A DNA stretch of 64,000 bases from Aplysia californica (GCF_000002075.1 NW_004797876.1:153945-217944); one strand, 5' to 3'. Positions 30,003 to 42,313 are shown, counted from the stretch's first letter. Numbers and translations: made by a program. The notes: a model not told the origin generated them from the letters alone.

Positions 30003-31610
30003 ATGGAAACTCAATCAGCAAATCAAGGAGACGGATATAAAGAGAAACCACAGGAGGGTGGCGGTGGTTCAAGCTCCCAGCAGACTCAAACTCGGTCACC
30101 ACGCAATAGATCAAGTTCTCTCGGAAATGAAAATAAAAACCAAAATGACAGTAGTGTTGGGTCAGCAGTTGTCAACAAAGACCAAGTACAGCAGTCTGGG
30201 GAACCTAATACTGCAGACGCCGTTGTGTCTTTCGTGAAACCCAACACAAGTGAATATAATAAGAACATACCAGCCCTTCCTAAACACAGTGGTGCGATGT
30301 CTGAAGATGAATCTATTCAGGAGGATAGGGATTATGAATCAGAACCAACACCATCTCAAAGAGGTGATAGTCAAAAACGCTTTAAAAGTAAATCTTTGTG
30401 GACAAGTCAAGGTAAAACTGTGTATCCTAAATCAAGGGCTGTCAACAAGGAAATAAGGGAATTAAGACGGAACAATGCTTTGCTGGAAAAAAACTTGAAG
30501 ATTGATGGATTGCCAGAGCCTCCAAAATTAAGGAAAAGAAGATTTTCTGTTGGTTCTGGGACTGGAAGACCTCATGAGAAGGATTTAGGGCACAAGAGGA
30601 AAAGATTAGGATCAGTGGACTTCCGACCAAGGAAAGATCACATGCCAAAATGGGAGCTGTTAGGTGGTGATGCCGGAGATCCTTTGAATTTGAACGGGCT
30701 AGCCCACAGCGAAGAAGGGAGACTGCTCAACATGAAAACCCCAGAAAGTTCACCCCTGCCGACTCCGGAATTCAGGAAACTTGTTTATGTTAGAGTACCA
30801 CCTAACATTGAGGACCCCTTGAATCTTGAAGGAAAACATGACCAGCGTGTGCTCGACAAGATGTTGGACGCGACAATTAAAAAGCGCCATCGGTCAAAGA
30901 AAAAGCATGAGAAACAGAACTCAGGGAAAGCTGATGGTGATATGCAATCCGAAACTGTGGCCGAAACAACTGTCTGTTCAAATGTATCGTATGAATCTAT
31001 GGAATCTAGTATAGATACTACTCCTGTTGTTCAAGATGGAGACAAGTCGAGGCTACCAATCTCAGAATCTGGTCCTGCGCAAAATTCGTCTGAAATTACA
31101 ACCCCAACAAAACCAGGGCCATCTGCAAGCAGAAGGTCAAGATCAATAAGTATGAGTCCAGAAAGAAAATTCAAACGTCAAATCAGTGGTGGCAAAGGGA
31201 GGTGTGCAACACAAAATGAACCCAAAAAGTTTCCGGAGAAGCCTATGTTTATTTATGGAAATTATAACAGGTATTATGGCTACAGAAATAAAGACCATGC
31301 TCCGGATCCAAGGCTTCAGCATTTCAGTCCATCGTGGTTCCAAGGAAAAGACGTGCTTGACATTGGTTGTAATGTTGGCCACATTACATTAGCTCTTGCT
31401 GAGCAGTTCCGACCCAACAAAATCCTAGGCATTGACATTGATGGCAAGCTCATTAGAGCTGCACGCCAGAACATCAGACACATGCTGAGCTTGAGGCGAA
31501 AAGATTCATCAAAGTATCCAGCTGTCTTTGAATTAACCAAAGGTCCGTTGGAGGCTCATCCACTTATGGGCACATCAGATCAGTTCCCAAATAATGTTCT
31601 CTTTCTGCAG
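30003..31610 (+). CDS. MEPCE: MEPCE exon 1
   Basis: Residues 1-536. Contains the disordered N-terminal region, the FDPLNLN-like motifs (DPLNLNGL and DPLNLEGK) and the first half of the methyltransferase fold, including motif I. Donor CAG|GTGAGT, phase 0. Confidence 0.95.
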
Positions 31611-34600
31611 GTGAGTAATTGATGTTTCAAAACATATCATGCTGCACTGTAGACGAAGTAGCCCAATGTATTAGTCTTAGTTTTCAAATAAAGCTGTGGT
31701 TTCTGTCTAGGAAGAACTTCCAGTGTGTGTAAAAAATGTTTTGTTGTCATGACAAGTGAATAGCCTTATCTTTGCAGTTGAAATACACTAGAACTAGATC
31801 TACATAGCCTACTAAAAATAACCAGTCAAAGAAAAGTAGTTTTCTACTCTTAATGTCTGTTCCTTTCATTTTGTCAAAAACCCAACTTCAATGTTCCCTC
31901 TTGAATATCCAGGATTGCCCAGTCAGTGTCATTTATTTTTCTACTTTGAAAATAAATACCAAATAAATAAGGGTGGTGGCCAGTAGGAGCAGGGTAGTTA
32001 CACTTTGTATTTACTGCTGAATTATAAACCGAATTGATACCATTCTCGAGTTCCTGGTGGTTTGTTTGTCTTTGACAGGTGAGGTGGTTGCTGGAGCAGG
32101 CTTGACTGTGTAACATCATAACCATTCATTAATAGTAATCTGCATGGTATTATGAAAGTGAAAGGGTACAGTCACAGTGTAGTAGAGTACTGTGCAGTAC
32201 CTTCACAGCCACCTGGGTTCTTTTCGCAACGTTTCAGATCATGAAATGCTGGCGACTTTATGTCGTTTGTTGCATCTTGTTATATTTTCTTCACTTCCCC
32301 TCCCCCCAATCCTCCAAGTCAAAAAAAAAAAGCTAGAGATCTTTTGAAAGAGAATGTGTTAAAGTGTCTTATTTTCACTTTTGATGGATTCACCAGGGGA
32401 ATTACGTACCTGCCAGTGAAGAGATTCTTGAGCTCCAGAAAGAAGAGTATGACACCATTTTGGCCCTGTCCATAACCAAGTGGATTCACCTCAACAACGG
32501 AGATCACGGGGTCAAGTTGTTCTTCCGCAAGATTTTCCGTCAACTCAGACCCGGCGGACGGCTGATCCTGGAACCACAGCCGTGGTCGACGTACAGAAAA
32601 AGAGCAAAACTTACAGTATGTATGATCTTCACATATTTCAATGTGAAAGTTTTCCCTGTAATTCTTTCCCCCTTCCGCACCCATCCCCCATATATAAAAT
32701 TATAGATCTATGCCTCCTAGCTTGCCAACCAATAAAAAACGGGGTTTTTTTTAGTTTTAATATTTTTTACCGTCTGAGTTCAGAAAATTGTACTGTTTTC
32801 TAATATTGCTCCTCTTTGACTTGCCTATGCTAGAGGAAAATATGAACTGAACTTTCAAGACTATATTTGTAAATTTAAAAATGAAAACGAAGCTTTCAAG
32901 AGCCTTTAAAAGTTAACCAGAGTCGTGTCCCTTACCATTTCTTATTATATTTTGTTGATGTATGTCGGCTTTCTCTTTTTTTCTGGGAGGGGGGGGGGTA
33001 GTTTTTAAGGCAACTTTCCTCTCCTTTTAAACCAAGAACCTACTTTGTTAATTAATAGGTATCCACAGAAACTTTTGGTATATGTTCAAAAGTAACGTCA
33101 GTCTATCAGTGTGTTGACCATTGTATATGGAATGACGGTATGACCACAAGACTGTGCCTACTTGAGCTGATGGTGCAGGTAGTTAGACGCAGGTTCACGT
33201 CAGACCAAGAGTGGGATTATCGTTATAGCATTTATAGCTGCCTACTGGAGTGCAATAAAAACATGGTGATAAAAACATTTTTGATGGTCTGGGTCCACAT
33301 CTTTTTTGAAAAAAAAAATCAATTTTTTTTTAATTAAAAAAAATAATTTTAATCACCAACCCTATCTAGAGTCTAGGTCTACTAGTCCTGTTTTTGTTGT
33401 ATCAGAAAATATACTCCGTTTTCTAGTACCAGTATTGCTCACTCTAGGCTTGACGATGCTTAAACGGCATTGACGATGCTGAAGAAAAATTATGAATTTT
33501 CCAGACAGGATACAAGTAATTAGAACAAAGCTCATAATTTATTTTTTTTAATAGTCACTTTCACATTATTATTGTTTATATTACTGTTCATATGCGTGTG
33601 ACTGTAAGTCTGTTTGTGAGTGCAAGCACTCTACGCGGATGTGTGTACGTGGTGAAACACGAAACCAATGTGCCAGGATCTGGACAATGAAGATGTATTT
33701 TGATAATCATATTCATTGTTTGATTTACGATTCTACTTTCTCCCCTCCCCAGCCCGATATGTTCAACCACTATCTGTCGATCAAGTTAAAACCAGAGGGG
33801 TTCAAGCACTACCTCCTGTCTATTGGCTTCGTCAAGTGTGAAGTCATAGCTGTACCCGTTGCGAAAGCGAAAGGTAACAATAACTTTTTTTCTTCTTCTA
33901 TACACTTCTGGTGCCAGTATATTGTCTGCACTTTTCTTTTTGAATATATCTGTCAGTATATACTAAATCTGAATAGATTTTGTTTGAAAATTGAAGATTC
34001 TAGATCTAGTTAGTTGTGAAAAAAATTTAATTTCGATATTTATTGTAATAGCAGTAGTTACTTTGGTGAACTTTGATTTGAAGCTCCAAAAAAATCTAAT
34101 ATTGCTTTTTTGACAAATGTGGGGCATCGTAGTGAAATCAAATGCTCATTGAAATAATTAAATCAAAGAAACCGGCAAACAGGCACCCTACGTGCCGAAA
34201 ATTGGCGAGTGCCTGGTTCCACCATGTTGTTACCCGTTCTTGTAAAAAAAGCTTTACTCGAGGGCTCATAGTTACCAAGATAGGCCACTGGTTTTCTGTA
34301 CAATTTGTTAATCTTTTTTTTTTTAATTTACCGAGTGTCTCGTGTTGGGCTGAACATGGTAGTGGTAGATTTAACTTGGCTTGCCCCAACTTTGTTATTA
34401 AGGAAATTTTTTTACTAATTTATTATATTCTGAAAGATTACATTCGTTCTAAAACTCAGCTTTATGATTTTTGTCACAGGCTTCCGCCGGCCTCTGATTG
34501 TGTTTACCAAGCCAGACAACAAACAAAGCTACAGCAGCCTGGACGTAGAGGTGGCGAAGAGCATTTGCACGGCCTGCGGCAGTCACGATCCCAGTTCCTG

Positions 34601-35666
34601 CGTGCATGAGTTCACCGGAATTCGACGCGGAGCCTACGCCAGCTACATGTACGACCACGTCAACTACCCACGGATGTCTTCGGATCACTACTACGATCCG
34701 TCTACCCACCGGGGCGCGAGCCACGGCAACAGCATCGAAGCGGAGTACGCCTACGCAATGGGCTGCGGGCCGGCTGGCGTCTACGGGGGCGACCCGTTTC
34801 CGATGCCCTGGCAGAGGCCGGCTAGCGGTGGGAGCAGAGCGACGGACAGCCCCGCGTCCCACGGCCGCAGCACGAGGGCGGAGAACGGCGAGAGGTCTAG
34901 CGGCAGTGGCAGCAGCAGCAGCCGGAGTCAGTCGGCCAGCGAGAGGAGCTACAGCTCTTCCTACACATCAGGGTCAGGGTCGGCGTCCTCAAGGACAACA
35001 GCCAGCTCGGAGTACAGCCCCTTGCACAACGGGCCCAACGGGGACATAGCGCAGGAGGTTCTGTGGGAGGATGCGGTGCTCAACGCAGACATGGGGGGAG
35101 AGGCAGACGGGGACCTTGAAGGCGGTGGTGACGGAGATGGTTACGAAGGTCAGGTTGTGGTGGGGCCTGGCGGAGATGTTCAAGACTTAAATGTTCAAAA
35201 TGATGCAGACATGCAAGATGTAAATGTTCAAAATGCTGCCGTTGTTCAAGACGGTAATGTTCAAAATGAGGTCGCTGGAGCGGAGTGGATGGCCAACGCT
35301 GACCCAGGTCAGCCAGCAGAAGGAGGTGGCGAGGGCGGGAACCAGCCCGCCGAGAATGTCCACCCTGGCAATGATGACCCCAGTGTCAACGGAAACGGCC
35401 TCAATGCCAGCGCCAGTAGTGGGGGTAACAATGACGATGCTAACGGCAATGGTGGTCTCGATACAAGTTCCAGTAGTAGTGGTGGGGGTGGTGATAATGG
35501 TGGTGGTGCTAACGGCAACGGCCTCAATACCAGTGGCAGTAGTAACCACGATGGCGCTAATGGGAATGGTCTCGACACCACAAGTTCTAGCAGTGGTGAT
35601 CCCGTTGGAAATAATAACAACAATGGTAACGACTCGATGGAAATGGAGAGCAGTGGTTCGTCATAG
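30003..35666 (+). CDS. MEPCE: 7SK snRNA methylphosphate capping enzyme (MEPCE/Bin3)
   Basis: Four exons, 30003-31610, 32397-32615, 33753-33873 and 34480-35666, with GT-AG borders and consistent phases, encode about 1044 aa. The enzyme transfers a methyl group from SAM to the gamma-phosphate of 7SK RNA in the nucleus and stays in the 7SK-LARP7 particle that holds P-TEFb. Family marks seen: KRKRLGSVDF-type basic segment and DPLNLNGL (about 200-240), YGNYNRYYGYR (418-428), SAM motif I VLDIGCNVGH (451-460), LGIDID then ARQNIRH, TKWIHLN, LRPGGRLILEPQPW, and the end strand GFRRPLIVFTKP (650-661). The start has an upstream in-frame stop (29979). Human MEPCE (689 aa) ends just after the last strand; here about 380 further residues follow in the last exon. 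Confidence 0.95.
32397..32615 (+). CDS. MEPCE: MEPCE exon 2
   Basis: Residues 537-609. Acceptor CACCAG, then GNYVPASEEILELQ through TKWIHLNNGDHGVKLFFRK to PQPWSTYRKRAKLT. Donor ACA|GTATGT, phase 0. It aligns without gaps to the human GNYVL...EPQPWSSYGKRKTLT segment. Confidence 0.95.
33753..33873 (+). CDS. MEPCE: MEPCE exon 3
   Basis: Residues 610-649 plus one base. Acceptor CCCCAG, PDMFNHYLSIKLKPEGFKHY, donor AAG|GTAACA. It matches the vertebrate YYRIQLKPEQFSSYL region. Confidence 0.93.
34118..34234. mobile_element. MITE family A, internally deleted copy
   Basis: Both termini are present (GTGGGGCATCGTAGTGAAAT and CGAGTGCCTGGTTCCACCATG), but only about 55 bp separate them instead of about 380. 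It lies in MEPCE intron 3. Confidence 0.65.
34480..35666 (+). CDS. MEPCE: MEPCE exon 4 with long low-complexity tail
   Basis: Acceptor GTCACAG at 34473-34479. The first 12 residues close the methyltransferase fold. The tail then has a Cys/His patch (CTACGSHDPSSCVHEF), a Tyr/Gly-rich part, a Ser run (about 34895-34990), three NVQN repeats 11 residues apart (from residue 887) and four GNGL/S-rich repeats (35393-35605). It stops at 35664-35666. Codon use is GC-rich at its start, unlike exon 1. Confidence 0.92.
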
Positions 35667-36574
35667 TTTCATGCTTTGAACACCGGGGCATTCAAGAAAG
35701 CAGACACAAGAGAGAGGTGTCTGCTCAAATTTGGTGTTCAAAGTGGACTTGTTGAACTTGTGAATTTGGCATTATGTGTTACACGGTGCTTTCATTCTCT
35801 TGGACAAAGTTTTAGGCCCTAAAGTAGCAGCAGTAATGATGGTGCAAGAATGTGGTAGGCTCATATCTTGAAATTCATGAACAGTTCAGACATACGTGAA
35901 CTAAACATCATCATAGACATTGCAAGGGAGTTACGTGTGTTAAGTGAAGTATATTTATCTTCTGAGTTTGTTGAAAGTTTTGTTGTTGGATTTTCTGTTA
36001 TTTTGGACATTCGGTCAGTAGTTTTTGTGTGGTGGAACAGGGCTTTCTCTCGGTTAATGCTTGTTTCACGTTGCCTGGTTTGAGAGCATAATAATAATTT
36101 TTTCTTCTTCTGTCTGGGTTGATTTTGATGTACAAAATGTTATTGAATCATTGAGTTTTTGGGGGGATTTTTTGTTACCAAGCTTTCTTTACACACATTT
36201 ATTATTATTCCATCTGCCTTCTATTCTTCTATATTTTGTTGCTTGGAGGTACTCCTTGTTGGGCTGACCATTGCGGACAGCACCATACACTATTTGTTAA
36301 GCACTCAAATCTGTGATCTGACGTAGCGATTCTGCAAGCTTTTTTTGTGAGCTTTCAGTATGTTGTAAATAGAATTGTCTTGATGAACATTGCAACATTT
36401 GCAGTGATAACTTGTGGTGTAGAGTACAGTAGAGAGGAGGCACAGGTTTGGATGTATTATTTGACGTCATTCATATGGAGACATGTCATAACATCGTCAG
36501 TGGTTCTGTTGAATTTGTACTGTCCTCATGTACGCTACAAGTGAACTTTTGCCTCTAACTCTAGTGTCAGTTTA
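35667..36574 (+). other. MEPCE 3' UTR (probable) and downstream DNA
   Basis: AT-rich, T-rich sequence with no coding frame worth reporting. No sharply defined poly(A) signal was found here; AATAAA motifs further right (about 39719 and 40854) may belong to this or another transcript. Confidence 0.4.
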
Positions 36575-36805
36575 GTTCAGTTTTAGTAAGGTTTTACAGC
36601 CCTCGCAACTGCTTAAGGTCATATGAGCGCCAAGGGGTGGTTGTCAGCATAGAAGTCCAAACAGGGAATCAAGCCTACTCATGCTCTCCTCTCTAGCCTC
36701 AACAGCACAAAGTCTGCTTCAATTATCAAGGCGCCCCGGAAATACTGGGTCACAAGAGTGTGACAAACATACAAAAGAGGTAGAGGAAAAAGGATGATAG
36801 TCAGG
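36575..36805 (-). repeat. SINE family 1 copy, rearranged
   Basis: Tail (AGGTTTTACAGCCCTCGCAA, then GGTCATATGAGCGCC) and body (CAAGAGTGTGACAAACATAC, then GGATGATAG) are separated by unrelated sequence. Confidence 0.6.
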
Positions 36806-36863
36806 ATGAGGGAAAAAAAGGCAGCAGTTCTCCTTATGTTGTTCCGGCACTGTGTATATGAGC

Positions 36864-37679
36864 TAGGCTTGGGCAGAGTTGAAAAAAATAGGACTTTCAA
36901 GTCTCAAGTCCTCAAACCTTGAGACCCGCAAATCTCAAGCCCAATTTCAAGTCCAGGGGACGTAATAAAGTATACATGTAACATGAATAGTATTAGTCTC
37001 TTTGATAGTAAAGCCATCAGCATTACTTCCCTTTATCGTTATCATTATTTTGTTGTTCTCCAACCAACAACCTAGATCTATTTTGAGACGTATGGAACAT
37101 CTTTGTGATACTTGTTTGGTTGATTTTTTTTTCTTTTCTTGTTTGTTTTTTGTTCTGTTCTCTGTTGTATTAATAAACTCAGGAATTGCTTCAGCCTTGG
37201 ATGGCAATGATGGCATTGAAGCATTATCCTGGCCTAGGCCTGCCTACCCTTTATCGAGGAAGTGGACTCAACCAATACGCCAAGGGCGAGCAAATCCTAG
37301 CAAGTAATAGGGGTGGTACTGCCTACCCCTTATCGAAGAAATGGACTCAACCAATCCGCCTAGGACGAGCAAGTCCGAGCAAGTAGTAGGGGTGGTAGGT
37401 GTATTTGAATTCAAACAATCAAACTTAAACCACTAAATTAATAAGAAACATGCCAATTCTTAGCATTCCTTTAGACATTGGTTCACTGAGTCTTTACTCA
37501 ATGTTTGTAGATCTACTGTGTGTTAAAATAATTGTATCTTTTGATTGAGGGATAGATCTATTTTGCTAGGCCACCCAAGACTTGGACTTGCTCAGTTCTA
37601 AATACTTGGTCCCAAACACTACTTGATGGGCACAAGAATTTCAAGTCTCAAGTCCAAGTCCAAGTCCTGCCCAGGCCTA
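36864..37679. mobile_element. hAT-type MITE with 8-bp target-site duplication
   Basis: The TIRs are TAGGCTTGGGCAG and, inverted, TAGGCCTGGGCAG, followed by repeats of CAAGTC/GACTTG. ATATGAGC occurs directly on both sides (36856-36863 and 37680-37687), the 8-bp duplication expected for hAT. It is 816 bp without a transposase. It contains a roughly 80-bp direct duplication at 37229-37395. Confidence 0.9.
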
Positions 37680-37884
37680 ATATGAGCATGACATTGATAA
37701 AAAGGAGAACATTATATTAATATCTACCTCCCTTTGGGAACTGCCTAAAGACAGCTTCAGTAAGTGTAGCACTGCCCTGGGTGGGGGAACCTCTACTAAT
37801 GTCAATGGGGATTTGATATTTTCCTAGTGAATGTTTTCTTTATAAAAAGTGCATCATGTTATGTTTTAATATAGATGGGCAGAT

Positions 37885-37960
37885 AAATCTTGAGTTCATA
37901 TGACCTTATAAAGTTGCGGGGGCCGTTCAACACTTGCCAAAACAAAAAAAGTTAAACATA
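37885..37960 (+). repeat. SINE tail fragment
   Basis: GAGTTCATATGACCTTATAAAG, then a CGTTCAACACTTGCC end. This is the 3' tail shared by SINE families 1 and 2. Confidence 0.5.
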
Positions 37961-38364
37961 GCAGGAGCAATAGACCCTTTGAAAATCTTGTTCATGGTGT
38001 TTTTCTTTTGATCCCACTTCTTGTTTGTGGGGGGGGGGGTGTCACGGTGTTCTTAATCCTAATAGCACTAATCTTGAAAGCGTATGTTACATGTAACTCG
38101 ATAAGTGTAGTACGATAACAAGAAAGTTTGGGGATGATTCCATCACACACACACTCACTCACTCACCACACCCGCATCACCCATACTCACACACACATAG
38201 GTTTTTCTCTAGAAAAATACACAGCCTCGTATTATTGTCGGTTGCATGTAGACTATTTTGAGACTGTCAACTGTCATTATTTTCACACAAATGATGTCTG
38301 AGCAAATTCCAATACATGATGATTATTTACTCATGTATCTCACCTTCAAAACCGGTATCTATGC

Positions 38365-38650
38365 TGCCGTAAGCTGACAAAAAATGGTGGGGGGGTTTTT
38401 GTTGCTTTTTTTCATTTTTGGTGTCAAATGTTTTTATTTGCTAAATTGAAAGCCTGATCAGTTACCCTACATGTGTGAAAAAATCAAAGTGAAACTGTTA
38501 GTGTTAGTTACTAGTTTTTTAAACAAATTTGAATTCAAATTTCAGAAGAAACGCTTTTTTTAAAATGGTTATGTTGACAAAGAAAACCTCTTTGTCTTAA
38601 AACCAGTGAATAAGGGAAAAAAAGGCGTTTTATCAGCTCAGGCCTACGGC
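38365..38650 (+). repeat. Dispersed repeat family B, copy 2
   Basis: Same block order as 24362-24845, with an extra G-rich insertion near 38388-38400. Confidence 0.6.
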
Positions 38651-39240
38651 AGTATATGAAGTTTGTTCCAGGTAAAGGGTGGCGCGTCTTTTTTTTTAAT
38701 GCTTCTGGAAGAAACTTCTTTTTAATGTTGAGATAATAGTTTCTAATGTTGGCTTGGGGTGAATTCTTTTTAACGTTTTTGTACACTGCCCAAAGTTTGA
38801 TGATCAACTTTTATCTTGCTGTGCTAGGAATATTAAAGGCAAAGGATGTGTATACTGAGCCAAAGTATAGACATCCTTGTGATTGTGAGTGTGTTTTTTT
38901 GAACATTTGTCATTGTATTCTTATGCATTGTGTTTGATTATAACTGAATACAAAGAGAATTATCTTTTTCTCTCACTTTGCAAATATACCAGGCCAGTGA
39001 GGGGGAGTAACTCCACTTGTGTCTCACTGGGTTTCATTCCCATTTTCAACACTAGTCATTCGACTTCGACACTGAGTGAGTGAGGGGGGGGGGTTAGAAG
39101 GTGCCCCTGGTAGATCCTTGTATTACTCCCTTTTTTTTTCCTTCTTGTGGTTTGTCTGTCTTTCGTCTCTGCACTTTGACTGTTATTGTGTCAATGTGCT
39201 TTTCCTTACTACTCGAAGAGTACTTTTTCTTCTTCTTCTT

Positions 39241-39489
39241 CTATCCCGTGGTTGGGGCAACCGTGGGGGCACCACTGCATCTGAAAACCAGCTCTCGCCA
39301 TCTTTTTTTGTCCTCTGCTTTCCTCAGATTGTCACCCATCGTCTTTCCTGTCCACTCTGTAATGTTGTCCTCCCATCTCCTTCTCTGCCTTCCTCTCTTT
39401 CTCTTTCCTTGTACGGTTCCTTGCAAGAGTACATTCTTAATAAATAGTAATAGTCTTGGCTCTACCAAAATATGTCTCTTCAGTATCAA
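39241..39489 (-). mobile_element. LINE 3' end fragment
   Basis: Encodes GKRKRGRQRRRWEDNITEW, then KAEDKKRWRELV, the conserved tail of RTE/CR1-type ORF2. This is a different subfamily from the copies at 511 and 12465. Confidence 0.75.
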
Positions 39490-39863
39490 CTATTGTCACT
39501 TCCACAACCATACTTTTCTACTATTTTAGACTTCAAAAATGTTTTATTTTCAAGAGATGTAGATAGCCCCAGTTCTATTGAAACATTTTCTGAAGCTTTT
39601 CATGTTGCTGTGAAATTTCTACTCTCACTCTCAGTGATTTTCTGTCCTTTCGTATGAGGAGTCCATGTGAGAAAAAAATTGGACAGAATCACAAGATAGA
39701 AATTATGAGGAAATCGAGTTTAATAAAAGCTTGTAGATTTATGGCCTCTTCTTGTGTGTGTTGAATAGCAAATTGAACAAAAATAAACCAAAAGTCCAAC
39801 AGGAATGAAGTTTTTGAGTTTACTAGCTTTGAAAATTAATTTTGTCACGTTGCCCATTTTATT

Positions 39864-40185
39864 GTCTTGTCTGTGGGGGGGGGGGGGGGGGGGGTTCTAT
39901 ACTCCTCATATTCACATATATATGTAAGGAAAGAAGGAGAAACTTATTCAGTCACTTAAAGTAGAAATTTGACATGCACACACATGTATATATATGTAAT
40001 GAAAATCGGAAAGACCTTGCCTGGGTCAGTTTTGTTTGGGTGTAACATTTTTTTTTAGATGAGGAGAATAGTGTTGAGGACATAATAGGCTACTTTATCT
40101 GAAAACTTTTACTTTTAGATGTTTGATTAAATAATGACCTAAAAATATACATGAATTGATAATAATAGAGGGGAGAGAGATAAAT
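39864..40185. other. G-run and AT-rich DNA, no gene seen
   Basis: A run of about 20 G at 39876-39895 is followed by ordinary AT-rich sequence. Confidence 0.5.
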
Positions 40186-40189
40186 GCAT

Positions 40190-40390
40190 GTCTTCAAAAA
40201 AAAAAGGGGGGGGGGGGGATTCTCTGCTCCTTCTTTCCTACCAAACACCTTTGGTTCTTAACTCTCCTCCTTATTTTAACTGTTACTCTGTTGGAACACC
40301 TATACTGTAAGGGTCCCCATACTGTAATCTTAGGCACTTATTTGACCTTCTATTTGTGTTGCAAGTGCTGTAAAACTCTCACTAATACTA
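40190..40390 (+). repeat. SINE family 1 copy
   Basis: Forward copy, with a G-run replacing its head, then TCTGCTCCTTCTTTCC and the tail TTGTGTTGCAAGTGCTGTAA. Confidence 0.75.
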
Positions 40391-41047
40391 ACCTAAAGAT
40401 TGTGATGAGGGTTACATTGTATGTATGACAGTATCTTTACCTTGGATGTTGTATATATATATGCATGTATTCATGTATACTTATAAATATATGTAATTTG
40501 AAAATGCAAAGGCAGCAGTCAATTAGCTAAATGCACATGTATACGGGCTATTGTGGATAATGAATAATAATTGATCTTCATGTGTTTTATTCTTAAGTTC
40601 CTTGTTTGATTTTTCCCCTCCTCGTGTTTATCTGTATGCCATGAATGTGTGTATTGAACTTTGAGAGGGTACTGGGGGGGAGGGGGGGTGCTTTCTTTGG
40701 TTGGATTTTATGCTAAAACATTTTTGACCCACCCAGGAAATCATTGACTTCTTTGAGCTATGTAAAGTAAAGGCTCCACATGTTATGAATTAATTAATCA
40801 TTGTTACAAATACAAAATACATCATGTACTGCAGATAAGGAAGAAAAAACACTGAATAAACTTCCTGTTTGATAACATATGTTACTGGTTGAAAGAAAGT
40901 GTTATTTATTTGTTATTTATAAATGTGTCACGAGGCGGTGAAATCAGGTGCTTGTCTACTTTTGGGCTTGTGATGTTACATACGTACATGACAGACAGAC
41001 ACACACACGCACACACACATACATACATACACATGCATACATACATA
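40391..41047. other. No gene; MITE A fragment and CA microsatellite
   Basis: A MITE-A terminus (GTGTCACGAGGCGGTGAAAT) lies at about 40925, and a CA/CATA microsatellite at 40999-41047. The rest shows nothing. Confidence 0.5.
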
Positions 41048-41406
41048 CAGTCGAACCTGTCTTTACGGAATCTCCCCGCTCCCCCTTGATATATTCCTCT
41101 TTAATTGTAGTAACCTGTATAAAACGGAAACCTGTCCAACGTGGAAACGGAAAGAAAAATCCGCTCCCTTCCGAGGGTTTCACCTCCTGTCTAAGACGGA
41201 AAATGCTTTGCTCGCTCAGCCCTGATTCGAAACGAGTTTTGTTCCGACTGCTCTAAACTTAACACTATGCTGCTGGGCGAGGACGGGGAGTAGGGGTGCA
41301 ATTTGGCAGTAGATGTTACCCCATCATGTGAGCCCTGAGCGATGCAGATGGTCAGTGTAGTGTGGGTGTGAAATCTCACGACTGCCCGTGACAGTGCTCG
41401 AGTTGC
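41048..41406 (+). mobile_element. pogo/Tigger-like element, left part, runs into gap
   Basis: A TA, then CAGTCGAACCTGTCTTTACG, with ACCTGTCCAACGTGG and CTGTCTAAGACGG motifs inside, resembling element 2. The right end is not visible before the gap at 41407. Confidence 0.6.
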
Positions 41407-42313
41407 NNNNNNNNNNNNNNNNNNNNNNNNNNNNNNNNNNNNNNNNNNNNNNNNNNNNNNNNNNNNNNNNNNNNNNNNNNNNNNNNNNNNNNNNNNNNNN
41501 NNNNNNNNNNNNNNNNNNNNNNNNNNNNNNNNNNNNNNNNNNNNNNNNNNNNNNNNNNNNNNNNNNNNNNNNNNNNNNNNNNNNNNNNNNNNNNNNNNNN
41601 NNNNNNNNNNNNNNNNNNNNNNNNNNNNNNNNNNNNNNNNNNNNNNNNNNNNNNNNNNNNNNNNNNNNNNNNNNNNNNNNNNNNNNNNNNNNNNNNNNNN
41701 NNNNNNNNNNNNNNNNNNNNNNNNNNNNNNNNNNNNNNNNNNNNNNNNNNNNNNNNNNNNNNNNNNNNNNNNNNNNNNNNNNNNNNNNNNNNNNNNNNNN
41801 NNNNNNNNNNNNNNNNNNNNNNNNNNNNNNNNNNNNNNNNNNNNNNNNNNNNNNNNNNNNNNNNNNNNNNNNNNNNNNNNNNNNNNNNNNNNNNNNNNNN
41901 NNNNNNNNNNNNNNNNNNNNNNNNNNNNNNNNNNNNNNNNNNNNNNNNNNNNNNNNNNNNNNNNNNNNNNNNNNNNNNNNNNNNNNNNNNNNNNNNNNNN
42001 NNNNNNNNNNNNNNNNNNNNNNNNNNNNNNNNNNNNNNNNNNNNNNNNNNNNNNNNNNNNNNNNNNNNNNNNNNNNNNNNNNNNNNNNNNNNNNNNNNNN
42101 NNNNNNNNNNNNNNNNNNNNNNNNNNNNNNNNNNNNNNNNNNNNNNNNNNNNNNNNNNNNNNNNNNNNNNNNNNNNNNNNNNNNNNNNNNNNNNNNNNNN
42201 NNNNNNNNNNNNNNNNNNNNNNNNNNNNNNNNNNNNNNNNNNNNNNNNNNNNNNNNNNNNNNNNNNNNNNNNNNNNNNNNNNNNNNNNNNNNNNNNNNNN
42301 NNNNNNNNNNNNN
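41407..42313. other. Assembly gap
   Basis: 907 unknown bases. Confidence 0.99.

Noticed and set aside
34606-35679. Long ORFs in other frames of MEPCE exon 4 (34606-35049, 35224-35679 and minus-strand ones)
   Set aside because: The GC-rich low-complexity exon stays open in several frames. Only the frame starting GFRRPLIVFTKP continues the methyltransferase.
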